Shown here: in pieces, positions 6,540 through 11,596 of the stretch
Layout of the letters: every line of letters starts with the position of its first letter
How positions within the stretch are numbered: the stretch's first letter is position 1
Assembly (NCBI GenBank): GCA_022545805.1
Contig: JAKEIJ010000142.1
Location: 1-11,596 of the forward strand
From: Nitrosotalea sp.
Lineage (GTDB): Archaea > Thermoproteota > Nitrososphaeria > Nitrososphaerales > Nitrosopumilaceae
Direction of reading: 5' to 3'
Length of the DNA stretch: 11,596 bases
The notes under the pieces: model-generated
The model's database searches: none
The model's input: the letters and a program-made list of their open reading frames with translations, nothing else
Told to the model about the DNA's origin: nothing
Program-made: the position numbers and the translations under genes

Positions 6540-6914
6540 CAATTTTGTTGCCATGTTCTTGCTTGGGTCTACCAATTGAAATCTGACATCAAGATCTCTT
6601 TGCTTGATTATCTGATCAATGAACTTTATTCTTCTTTCTATGAAAACATCATCAGTTAGCTTGTTTTCTGCAAGACGATCAAACATTGATTTTTGATCTA
6701 ACATTATGTTAACCACGTCTCTATTTTTGATAATGAATCTGCCAATCCCCCAAAAAATTCCGACATGTAATGCGATGTATTTTGATTGCTCTGGCGTCAC
6801 AATGTCGTAAAAATATTCTGCATGTGTTCTACTCTCTTCAGATCTTGATTGTGAATTTTCAATTATCCATGAGATCTTTTTTTGATCACCATAAAAAAAG
6901 TAAATGTGTTCCAT
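6528..6914 (-). CDS. Small protein of unknown function, repeat-flanked promoter
   Basis: A 128-residue protein I cannot assign. It is charged and mostly helical in appearance, with an aromatic N-terminus (HIYFFYGDQ), a moderately hydrophobic segment around 46-62 (KYIALHVGIFWGIGRFI) that is interrupted and not a convincing membrane helix, and a C-terminal half rich in Lys/Arg/Asp (ENKLTDDVFIERRIKFIDQI). There are no cysteines and no catalytic motif. The open frame runs on to 7112, but that extension overlaps the divergent gene at 6988 and passes through an AT-rich promoter; the ATG at 6914 has a TATA-like element 25-34 bases upstream, so I start there. The 3' end overlaps glycerate kinase by 12 bases, convergently. 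The control region holds a 21-bp tandem repeat and a palindrome, hinting at tight regulation. Confidence that it is a gene is moderate to good. Confidence 0.65.
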   Translation of the reverse strand: MEHIYFFYGDQKKISWIIENSQSRSEESRTHAEYFYDIVTPEQSKYIALHVGIFWGIGRFIIKNRDVVNIMLDQKSMFDRLAENKLTDDVFIERRIKFIDQIIKQRDLDVRFQLVDPSKNMATKLLLS

Positions 6915-6954
6915 GTCAACATATTTACTAAATATGTCAATATATTTTCTGTAT
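6913..6954. repeat. Two 21-bp tandem repeats with a central palindrome, likely operator
   Basis: Copies at 6913-6933 and 6934-6954 agree at 17 of 21 positions and share ATGTCAA-y-ATATTT. The junction contains the perfect inverted repeat ACATATTTA-C-TAAATATGT (6919-6937). The repeat period equals two helical turns, so a protein could bind both copies on one DNA face. The region covers the start codon, transcription start and TATA box of the minus-strand gene and sits just upstream of the plus-strand gene at 6988. Sequence facts are direct; operator function is inference. Confidence 0.6.
6939..6948 (-). promoter_or_regulatory. TATA-like box for the gene at 6528-6914
   Basis: AAAATATATT on the minus strand, 25-34 bases before the ATG at 6914, overlapping the second 21-bp repeat. 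It implies a transcription start within a few bases of the ATG, inside the palindrome-bearing region. Confidence 0.45.
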
Positions 6955-6987
6955 ACTACTGAATAAGAAAAATGAAAACTTGCTATC

Positions 6988-7194
6988 GTGCTAGAAGCAA
7001 ACTCTTTCTTTACAAATATGGTGGATGAGCTTGTTGACTTTTCAGAATATGATCCAGAGCTTGCTGAGGGACTCAAATGGATTGATGGTGAGGCACAAAA
7101 AAGGGGAATCACATTTTATGAAATGGTGTTTCATGTATTGCACAGACATGATGTTGATTCTAAAGCAAAAGACTGGCTTGCAAACAGAAACTAA
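6988..7194 (+). CDS. Small acidic protein, paralogue of the 76-residue protein at 9213
   Basis: A 68-residue acidic cytoplasmic protein of unknown role. It aligns with the protein encoded at 9213-9443 over about 50 residues with a single-residue gap: both have MVD at 11-13, a D-P near 20-23, and the signature D-x-E-[AS]-x-x-x-G-I-[TS]-F-Y-[ED]-M (here D33 to M46) followed by VL. This paralogy shows both short frames are real. The GTG at 6988 is chosen because it gives exactly the same spacing from start to MVD (residue 11) as the ATG-started paralogue; the in-frame ATG at 7018 would begin at MVD and remove that shared N-terminus. It is divergent from the unknown gene at 6914 and shares its 73-base control region. 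Predicted to be largely helical. No function can be stated. Confidence 0.68.
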   Translation: MLEANSFFTNMVDELVDFSEYDPELAEGLKWIDGEAQKRGITFYEMVFHVLHRHDVDSKAKDWLANRN

Positions 7195-7240
7195 TTTCAG
7201 TGTTATTGAATCGTTTTGAATAATCATCATGGTCTATTGT

Positions 7241-7252
7241 ATTTCATGAAAT
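7241..7252. repeat. Perfect 12-bp palindrome in a convergent gap
   Basis: ATTTCATGAAAT lies in the 105-base gap between two convergent genes. A second inverted repeat, TTAGCA-TAACT-TGCTAA (7287-7303), spans the stop codon of the minus-strand gene. Together they may mark the 3' ends of both transcripts. I see no gene or RNA in the gap. Confidence 0.3.
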
Positions 7253-7299
7253 GATTTTGTGATACAAAAGTGGGGAGGGGTTACCGTTAGCATAACTTG

Positions 7300-7800
7300 C
7301 TAAGGTTTTACCCATTTTACATTGTACGAAACATTTCCAGGAACTAGAGTATTCCATGAAACATTTTGTGTTGCATGTGGTGCAAGATTGCTCGGATGGC
7401 TCTCCTTTGCAGTCACTGTAACATCTTGATTGGGACCTACACTGTTGACACATGTGCCAAGCTGAAATCCTGGAGCGCTGGTATCATACCAAATGCTTCC
7501 ACCATGTGAGTTATTCTGTGAACTCTTATGTGGTGTGTGTATGGTAAATGTCACTGTGTATGATCTATCATTTCGTAGCTGGAATGTTGTGCCTGGATTT
7601 GCTATAGGATCAAATGTTCTATGTCCAATTGTTATCTTCATGGCCGTGATTTTTCCATCATATCTGTTGGAACATGTCGAAGGTGCCTGACCCATTGCAA
7701 ATGCTTGGTGTGCTGTAATTCCAAATGATGCAATCAGAATAGATGCAAACACAAGAGCAAAAACATTCTTACTGCAATTTTTTGTGTTAAATGTTTTCAT
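7300..7800 (-). CDS. Small secreted protein, function unknown
   Basis: A 166-residue protein with a clear Sec signal peptide: basic N-region (K2, K7, K11), hydrophobic core about 13-29, and likely cleavage after HQAFA (35). The mature part of about 131 residues is beta-rich and His/Asn/Thr-rich, with strands such as ITAMKITIGHRTFDP (51-65), SYTVTFTIHTP (80-90) and DVTVTAKES (126-134). The only cysteines in it are C43 and C117, well placed for one disulfide outside the membrane. The strand pattern recalls a cupredoxin-like or immunoglobulin-like sandwich, but the Cys/His/Met set of a type 1 copper site is not evident, so I do not call it a copper protein. There is no C-terminal anchor or sorting signal, so it is probably released or loosely surface-bound. 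ATG at 7800. It lies downstream of citrate synthase in the same direction, 118 bases away, in a stretch with several TATA-like elements. Confidence 0.75.
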   Translation of the reverse strand: MKTFNTKNCSKNVFALVFASILIASFGITAHQAFAMGQAPSTCSNRYDGKITAMKITIGHRTFDPIANPGTTFQLRNDRSYTVTFTIHTPHKSSQNNSHGGSIWYDTSAPGFQLGTCVNSVGPNQDVTVTAKESHPSNLAPHATQNVSWNTLVPGNVSYNVKWVKP

Positions 7801-7918
7801 TATCTCTATAATGTTTTTGAATATGTAAGCCCTTGGTGAAATTCTTCTATACTATGCATTCATTATACACGCAAATTATTTTTTTGAAATTTTATTTCTT
7901 TGATGATACGTATTGAAT

Positions 7919-9100
7919 CTAAATCTGTGTTAGACGTTTCTCAATTGAAATATATTCACATCCTGACGGTCCGCAATATTTTCCAACATAGACTGCCTTT
8001 GGCCTGTAAAGCATTGGTTTTGGTGCAGCTTCGGCAAACTTTTCTTCTATTATGTGTGCAGTCCATCCTGATACTCGAGATACTGCAAATATTGGTGTAT
8101 TAAGATCCATTGGAATACCCAACATGTAATACACCGATGCACTGTAAAGATCAACATTTGGAAAGATATCCGAACTTTTGATCTTTTTCATCTCTTCTTC
8201 TGTAATTTCCTCGACTCTTTTGGTAATGCCATACCATGGTAAACCTGTTTTTTCTGCTAATCTTCTTGAAAGTTCTCTGAGAACTTCGGCCCTTGGATCA
8301 AATGTCTTGTATACTGCATGACCCATACCCATTATTTTTTGACTCTTTGCAAGTTTGTCTTTAATCCACTGTTCAACTTTGTCCTCTGAACCAATCTCAA
8401 GTAACATCTTCATTACCTGAAAGTTTGCACCTCCGTGTAGCTCACCACTTAGTGCTCCAACAGCTCCACTTACTGCGGCATACATGTTTGCACGAGTTGA
8501 TGCAACCTCTCGTGCTGCAAATGTGGATGCGTTAAAACTGTGCTCTGCATGTAATATCAGACAAATGTCAAAAATCCTTGCAGCTTCGGTATCTGGTTCT
8601 TTTCCTGTGAGCATGTATAGAAAGTTGCCTGCATGATTTAGCTTTTTTGATGGCATGATTATTTCTTTATTGTTTCTAATCCTATCCCAGCAAGCCACAA
8701 TGATTGGAATCTTTGAAATCAAATTGATTGCTCTATTGTAATTTGTGATCCTGTCATCTGATTTTTCTTTGTCATAGACTGCCATCATGGCTACCGTAGA
8801 CTGGAGAACATCCATCGGGTTTGCAGTCTTGGGTAGGTTTCTTAGGGTCTTTTCTAAACCCTCTGGAATCTCGCGTGTTGCTACTAGCTGCTCTGAGAAT
8901 GATTCCAATACCTCCTTTGTTGGCAAGTCATCATTGAGCAAAAGACACGATGTCTCCTCAAAGCTTGATTTTTTTACCAAATCTAGAACATCATAGCCTC
9001 TATAGATCAACTTTCCATTAACACCGTCTATTGCAGAAATCTTGGTATCTGCAACTTCGATGTTTCGAAGGCCTATGTTCTTTGTCTGCACGGGATACAA
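7919..9100 (-). CDS. gltA: Citrate synthase
   Basis: Condenses acetyl-CoA and oxaloacetate to citrate, the entry to the oxidative branch used for 2-oxoglutarate and glutamate synthesis. At 393 residues it is of the short archaeal/Gram-positive type without the N-terminal extension of type II enzymes. Key residues are present: H187 (AEHSFNAS), the active-site H222 (GELHGGAN) and H261 (MGMGHAVYKTFDPRA), R270, the catalytic Asp D317 (NVDLYSASVYY), and the CoA/oxaloacetate region SRVSGWTAHIIEE (341-353). Numbering almost coincides with the Thermoplasma enzyme. The tail carries CGPSGC (376-381), an uncommon addition. Start: TTG at 9100 gives MYPVQTKNIG; GTG three codons on (9091-9089) is equally possible, since an AT-rich TATA-like stretch lies upstream of both. 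2-methylcitrate synthase is the main alternative, since the families overlap in sequence, but no propionate-pathway genes adjoin. Confidence 0.93.
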   Translation of the reverse strand: MYPVQTKNIGLRNIEVADTKISAIDGVNGKLIYRGYDVLDLVKKSSFEETSCLLLNDDLPTKEVLESFSEQLVATREIPEGLEKTLRNLPKTANPMDVLQSTVAMMAVYDKEKSDDRITNYNRAINLISKIPIIVACWDRIRNNKEIIMPSKKLNHAGNFLYMLTGKEPDTEAARIFDICLILHAEHSFNASTFAAREVASTRANMYAAVSGAVGALSGELHGGANFQVMKMLLEIGSEDKVEQWIKDKLAKSQKIMGMGHAVYKTFDPRAEVLRELSRRLAEKTGLPWYGITKRVEEITEEEMKKIKSSDIFPNVDLYSASVYYMLGIPMDLNTPIFAVSRVSGWTAHIIEEKFAEAAPKPMLYRPKAVYVGKYCGPSGCEYISIEKRLTQI

Positions 9101-9212
9101 TGGAAAAAATATGTATTAAATTATTACTAATTTAGAAATAAAAAATTAAGCAGTTGGTCTAATCTAACAACTTTGGTAATTATAGCGAAATTTATCATGA
9201 TTTTTAGTAGCA

Positions 9213-9443
9213 ATGAGCCAATGGGATGACGAATTTGTCCGCATGGTAGACAATTTTGTAGTAGAGACAAAAGACCCTAGAGTCTTGCAGGAGATTTCTG
9301 ATCTTGATAGGGAATCTAGGCTACTTGGAATCTCGTTTTATGACATGTACTGTGTAGTATTACAAGACGTCAAGGGACACCAAACCTTGGTTGCAGAATT
9401 TATAACATACATGAGCTTGAAGAAAGCCAAGCCTGTTTTTTAG
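9213..9443 (+). CDS. Small acidic protein, paralogue of the 68-residue protein at 6988
   Basis: A 76-residue protein of unknown role sharing with the product of 6988-7194 the N-terminal MVD at 11-13, a D-P pair at 21-22, and the signature D32-R-E-S-R-L-L-G-I-S-F-Y-D-M45. Similarity fades after VL at 49-50; this copy has a different, slightly longer tail ending in a basic stretch (SLKKAKP). One cysteine (about residue 47) has no counterpart in the other copy. The start is ATG at 9213. It is divergent from citrate synthase (112 bases between) and 34 bases upstream of the DHH phosphoesterase in the same direction; because the DHH gene has its own TATA-like box, co-transcription is possible but not required. 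Its place beside citrate synthase and a phosphoesterase does not reveal a function. Confidence 0.68.
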   Translation: MSQWDDEFVRMVDNFVVETKDPRVLQEISDLDRESRLLGISFYDMYCVVLQDVKGHQTLVAEFITYMSLKKAKPVF

Positions 9444-9450
9444 TTTAAAT
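9444..9450 (+). promoter_or_regulatory. TATA-like box for the DHH phosphoesterase
   Basis: TTTAAAT immediately after the stop codon of the small upstream gene, centred about 30 bases before the ATG at 9478. It suggests a near-leaderless, independent transcript for the phosphoesterase. Confidence 0.45.
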
Positions 9451-9477
9451 GAGGGTCATCAATGCCGTCAATAATCC

Positions 9478-10458
9478 ATGGCAAGAACTAGAGTTGTCTG
9501 TGTTTCACATAAAGAAGATGCTGATGGAATTAGCTCTGCATCACTGATAAGAAAAGCATTTGGCGGAGAGACAAAACTAGTCGACTATCCTGGACTGATG
9601 AATGAATTAGAGGCACTAAAGAACGATGAGAAACTAAAGACTCTTTACATCTGTGATCTTGGGTTAAGTAAATCAAACCAGGACCAATTCGTAGAACTGC
9701 TCAAGGCATTGCGAAAAAACAAAGTTTCCATTACTTACATTGACCACCATGATATCGAGGATTCCATAAAAAAGAAGATCAAGGCATTAAAGGTAAGACT
9801 GATTCATACAATTAACGAATGCACAACAGTACAGGTGTATAATGCATTCAAGTCAAAGCTATCTGATTATGGTTCTTTTCTTGCAGCATGTGCCGCAGTA
9901 ACTGATTATATGGAAGACAGGCCAATCGGCGCTGCACAATTGCAAAGATTTGACAGACAGTTTGTGCTTTTGGAGGCAACGGTTCTTACATTTACAATTA
10001 CCAGCCATCAAAAAGATCCAGAATTTTTGCTATATCTGGTCGATGAGCTAAGCGAATCAAAATACCCACATCAGATTAACAACACGTTTGAGTTTGCTAG
10101 AATTCAAGCAGAACGAATCTCTGGTGTTATACAAAAAGTCAAAGACAACATGAAGAAGATGAAAAATCTTTCTTACATGGAAGTCACTGATTCTGGCGCA
10201 AGCATGGCAGTAAACTTTGTTCTGGGATTATCTGGAAAAGAAGTCGGTGTTTCCTACAAACTACGAGAAGAACAAGGAATCTATGCGGTATCAGTTCGAG
10301 GAGCAAAATCCTGTAAGGTACATCTAGGCAGAATTGTAAATCAATTGGCAACAGAACTTGGTGGCTCTGGTGGAGGGCATGACAAGGCATGCGGTGCAGT
10401 CATACCAAAAGCAAAGATTGGTATGTTCTTGAAAAAATTTAATTCAAAACTCAAATAG
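9478..10458 (+). CDS. DHH/DHHA1 family phosphoesterase (RecJ/oligoribonuclease-like)
   Basis: A 326-residue metal-dependent phosphodiesterase of the DHH superfamily, which includes RecJ exonuclease, NrnA-type nano-RNases and archaeal RecJ-like nucleases. Every catalytic motif is in order: motif I SHKEDADGISSASL (10-23, with H11, D14, D16), motif II ICDLG (58-62, D60), motif III YIDHHD (87-92), motif IV CAAVTDYMED (138-147, D143), and at the C-terminus the DHHA1 substrate-binding loop GGSGGGHDKACGA (295-307). The length suits a compact single-chain nuclease or oligonucleotidase, not full bacterial RecJ, which is much longer. The likely role is degradation of short RNA or DNA or a cyclic-dinucleotide product; which one cannot be told from sequence. 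An inorganic pyrophosphatase (DHHA2 type) is excluded by the DHHA1 motif. The 3' end overlaps the convergent RidA-like gene by 8 bases. Confidence 0.88.
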   Translation: MARTRVVCVSHKEDADGISSASLIRKAFGGETKLVDYPGLMNELEALKNDEKLKTLYICDLGLSKSNQDQFVELLKALRKNKVSITYIDHHDIEDSIKKKIKALKVRLIHTINECTTVQVYNAFKSKLSDYGSFLAACAAVTDYMEDRPIGAAQLQRFDRQFVLLEATVLTFTITSHQKDPEFLLYLVDELSESKYPHQINNTFEFARIQAERISGVIQKVKDNMKKMKNLSYMEVTDSGASMAVNFVLGLSGKEVGVSYKLREEQGIYAVSVRGAKSCKVHLGRIVNQLATELGGSGGGHDKACGAVIPKAKIGMFLKKFNSKLK

Positions 10459-10906
10459 TCTCTGCAATCAAATCGATTTCTACAGCAGAATTCAGAGGTA
10501 AGCTTGAAACTCCTAGCGCAATTCGTGTATGTTTTCCCTTTTCTCCAAAGATTTCAAAAAGCAAGTCAGATGCGGCATTGATTATTTTTGGATGCTCGTA
10601 AAATTCTGGAGAACTATTGACAAACCCTGAAACTCTAACAATCTTTGATATTTTATCCAGTGTCCCAAGTTCTGTTTTTAGGTGAGCCAAAACATTTGTT
10701 ATGCACAGCCTGGCAGCCTTTTGAGCGTCTTCAACAGATATGCTTGTTGGCACTTGGCCCTTGAATTGTACCTGACCGTCCTTCATTGGAATCTGTCCTG
10801 ATACAAATATCAGATTACCAGTCCTTACAGCAGGAATGTATGAACCAGCAGGCTTGGGTGGTGTAGGAAGTGTAATGCCAAGTGCCTCTAATTTTTCTTC
10901 GATCAT
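10451..10906 (-). CDS. RidA superfamily (YjgF/YER057c/UK114-like) protein
   Basis: A 151-residue cytoplasmic protein of the RidA superfamily with a chorismate-mutase-like fold, expected to be a trimer. Classical RidA hydrolyses reactive enamine/imine intermediates released by PLP enzymes. This belongs to the longer subgroup beginning E-K-L-E-A-L-G-I-T-L-P, not canonical RidA: core motifs are PAVRTGNLIFVSGQIP (25-40), VEDAQKAARLCITNVLAHLK (58-77), KIVRVSGFVNSSPEF (88-102), INAASDLLFEIFG (109-121) and HTRIALGVSSLPLNSAVEID (126-145). The arginine that binds the substrate carboxylate in RidA appears preserved as R128, so an imine or related deaminase activity is possible but not shown. The ATG at 10906 has an ATATAAAATAAA element 27 bases upstream, implying a leaderless message. 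It is convergent with the DHH phosphoesterase gene, overlapping it by 8 bases, and divergent from the coiled-coil gene. Confidence 0.88.
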   Translation of the reverse strand: MIEEKLEALGITLPTPPKPAGSYIPAVRTGNLIFVSGQIPMKDGQVQFKGQVPTSISVEDAQKAARLCITNVLAHLKTELGTLDKISKIVRVSGFVNSSPEFYEHPKIINAASDLLFEIFGEKGKHTRIALGVSSLPLNSAVEIDLIAETI

Positions 10907-10926
10907 GATATGCTCTTTTGCATGCC

Positions 10927-10938
10927 TTTATTTTATAT
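10927..10938 (-). promoter_or_regulatory. TATA box for the RidA-like gene, leaderless
   Basis: ATATAAAATAAA on the minus strand, centred about 27 bases before the ATG at 10906. It is among the best TATA matches in the window and fits transcription starting at the start codon. Confidence 0.6.
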
Positions 10939-10942
10939 CTTC

Positions 10943-10948
10943 ATATAA
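10943..10948 (+). promoter_or_regulatory. TATA-like box for the coiled-coil protein gene
   Basis: ATATAA centred about 25-26 bases before the ATG at 10971. It sits only a few bases from the TATA box of the divergent gene, so the two promoters must compete or be used alternately. TTTTATATC at 10931-10939 is an alternative. Confidence 0.45.
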
Positions 10949-10970
10949 CATGTAACGCAAAACCAAATCT

Positions 10971-11207
10971 ATGCACAAAAAATCTCACGGCGAGGAACTC
11001 AAAAAAGAACTAGACATTTTGATATCAAGGATAAGTGCGTTGGAGGCATCATCTACTGATAAAGAAAAAAAATCCCTAATGGGTGTTCTAAAAGTACTTG
11101 CAGAAAATCAAAAGCATTTTGTTGACGAGTTTGAACATATAAAAAAAGCACTAGATCTGATGATGGTACAGATCTTCAAAATGGATCAAGCAAAAAATAG
11201 ACCCTGA
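10971..11207 (+). CDS. Small coiled-coil protein, function unknown
   Basis: A 78-residue, highly charged and predominantly helical protein that I do not recognise. Two helices look likely: residues about 7-27 (EELKKELDILISRISALEAS), with hydrophobics at heptad-like spacing, and about 34-72 (from KSLMGVLKVL to FKMDQ), joined by a charged STDKEKK turn. This suggests an antiparallel hairpin or an oligomerising coiled coil. There is no cysteine, no membrane helix and no enzyme motif. The ATG at 10971 follows a TATA-like box at leaderless distance. The stop is at 11205-11207, adjoining a palindrome that may belong to the next gene's control region. Could be a small adaptor or DNA-associated protein, but nothing in the sequence decides this. 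Confidence 0.68.
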   Translation: MHKKSHGEELKKELDILISRISALEASSTDKEKKSLMGVLKVLAENQKHFVDEFEHIKKALDLMMVQIFKMDQAKNRP

Positions 11208-11220
11208 CCCAGTATCTGGG
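11208..11220. promoter_or_regulatory. Palindrome CCCA-N5-TGGG, copy 1
   Basis: CCCAGTATCTGGG, extended to a 6-bp stem by flanking A/T (11207-11221). It begins directly after the stop codon of the coiled-coil gene and lies upstream of the TATA-like box of the gene at 11277. It could be a hairpin at the end of the first transcript, but it has no T-run after it and shares its half-sites with copy 2, which favours a protein-binding site. Confidence 0.45.
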
Positions 11221-11245
11221 TATCCTGAATCGCAGCAATAAAAGA

Positions 11246-11252
11246 TTAAATT
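11246..11252 (+). promoter_or_regulatory. TATA-like box for the gene at 11277
   Basis: TTAAATT centred about 28 bases before the ATG at 11277; predicts transcription start within the last bases before the ATG, just after palindrome copy 2. Confidence 0.4.
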
Positions 11253-11257
11253 CAGCC

Positions 11258-11270
11258 CCCAATTGTTGGG
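11258..11270. promoter_or_regulatory. Palindrome CCCA-N5-TGGG, copy 2
   Basis: CCCAATTGTTGGG, a 5-bp inverted repeat with a 3-base centre, located between the TATA-like box and the ATG of the gene at 11277. It has the same half-sites and the same 13-base length as copy 1, with centres 50 bases apart. A factor bound here would block transcription initiation. Confidence 0.45.
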
Positions 11271-11276
11271 AAACAA

Positions 11277-11596
11277 ATGTCTCATCCTACAGAGCCATCA
11301 GACAGCTCAAAACCCGTTCTAAAAGACAAGAATCCGCATAATTATAGAAAAGTAGGTTATTCTATGATTGTAATTTCAGTATCACTAGTTCTCATCGGCT
11401 TGCTAGTCTTGGCAATAGGTAACAATTATCACTTTTCAGGAGATATCATGGCAAAACAAGAGATTGACTCTATGACACCAAAGAACGGTTACACTATAGT
11501 TGTCTTTGATTACACTCAACCAATTGGCGCCAAGCTCAAGCTATTGGATTCTGCAAGTACATTTGAAGATGCCAAAAAACTACAACAACAGTATAC
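11277..11596 (+). CDS. Membrane-anchored protein, N-terminal part, function unknown
   Basis: 106 codons are visible before the window ends; the frame is still open. The product starts MSHPTEPSDSSKPVLKDKN, a hydrophilic, probably cytoplasmic N-terminus, followed by one strong membrane helix at about 28-48 (GYSMIVISVSLVLIGLLVLA). A soluble part then begins NNYHFSGDIMAKQEIDSMTP and continues with beta-like stretches (GYTIVVFDYTQP). With a Lys/Arg-containing segment before the helix the topology should be N-in, with the bulk outside. I do not recognise the family. The ATG at 11277 is supported by a TATA-like box about 28 bases upstream. Two matching palindromes flank the promoter. Confidence 0.62.
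   Translation, partial: MSHPTEPSDSSKPVLKDKNPHNYRKVGYSMIVISVSLVLIGLLVLAIGNNYHFSGDIMAKQEIDSMTPKNGYTIVVFDYTQPIGAKLKLLDSASTFEDAKKLQQQY

Noticed and set aside
6915..7112. N-terminal extension of the minus-strand frame beyond 6914
   Set aside because: It overlaps the paralogue-supported gene at 6988-7194, is low-complexity Ser-rich, and runs through the promoter with its TATA-like box and repeats.
7025..7219. Second plus-strand frame overlapping the small gene at 6988
   Set aside because: It is an out-of-frame alternative without the signature shared with the paralogue at 9213.
1..11596. Mobile element, CRISPR array or defence system
   Set aside because: No transposase, integrase, terminal inverted repeats, regularly spaced repeats or defence-gene motifs were seen; gene content and composition are uniform with a core chromosome.

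Overview
The window looks like chromosomal DNA of an ammonia-oxidising archaeon of the Nitrososphaerota (Thaumarchaeota), most likely a Nitrosopumilus- or Nitrosarchaeum-like lineage. The DNA is AT-rich and the genes are short and tightly packed. Start codons often sit about 26-30 bases downstream of an archaeal TATA box, so many mRNAs are probably leaderless. One exported protein ends in the PEFG-type C-terminal sorting signal known from this phylum. The protein set also fits: a compact iron-type alcohol dehydrogenase, an F420-type luciferase-fold oxidoreductase, an archaeal-type citrate synthase and a DHH/DHHA1 phosphoesterase. This placement is inference; there is no rRNA or amo gene in the window to confirm it.

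Layout. 1-1098 (minus): the 5' end of uvrB, cut by the window edge, preceded by an FMN-binding split-barrel (PPOX-like) gene. 1173-2343 (plus): a two-helix membrane protein of unknown role and an azoreductase-like flavodoxin-fold enzyme. 2384-5137 (minus): an F420-type luciferase-like oxidoreductase, an iron-type alcohol dehydrogenase and a PEFG-CTERM surface protein. 5262-6539 (plus): glycerate 2-kinase. 6528-7194: a divergent pair of small unknown genes sharing a 73-bp control region with unusual repeats. 7300-9100 (minus): a small secreted protein and citrate synthase. 9213-10458 (plus): a 76-residue paralogue of the small protein at 6988-7194, then the DHH phosphoesterase. 10451-10906 (minus): a RidA-superfamily protein. 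10971-11596 (plus): a coiled-coil small protein and the start of a membrane-anchored protein cut by the window end.

Function. Much of the window is central metabolism and housekeeping: citrate synthase, glycerate kinase feeding 2-phosphoglycerate to gluconeogenesis, and a dehydrogenase that may be a semialdehyde reductase of the 3-hydroxypropionate/4-hydroxybutyrate CO2-fixation cycle. Redox flavoproteins, a metabolite-damage protein (RidA-like) and nucleic-acid repair or turnover (UvrB, DHH) make up the rest. Almost every gene appears to have its own promoter, so this is a run of single-gene units rather than an operon. I saw no tRNA, rRNA, CRISPR array, insertion sequence or prophage. No intergenic stretch exceeds 150 bases.

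The most interesting signals are regulatory: a 21-bp tandem repeat with an internal palindrome over the start site of the gene at 6528-6914, and two copies of CCCA-N5-TGGG bracketing the promoter of the gene at 11277. Two others follow: the loss of a usual metal-ligand histidine in the iron-type dehydrogenase, and a lineage-specific family of small proteins present twice here.
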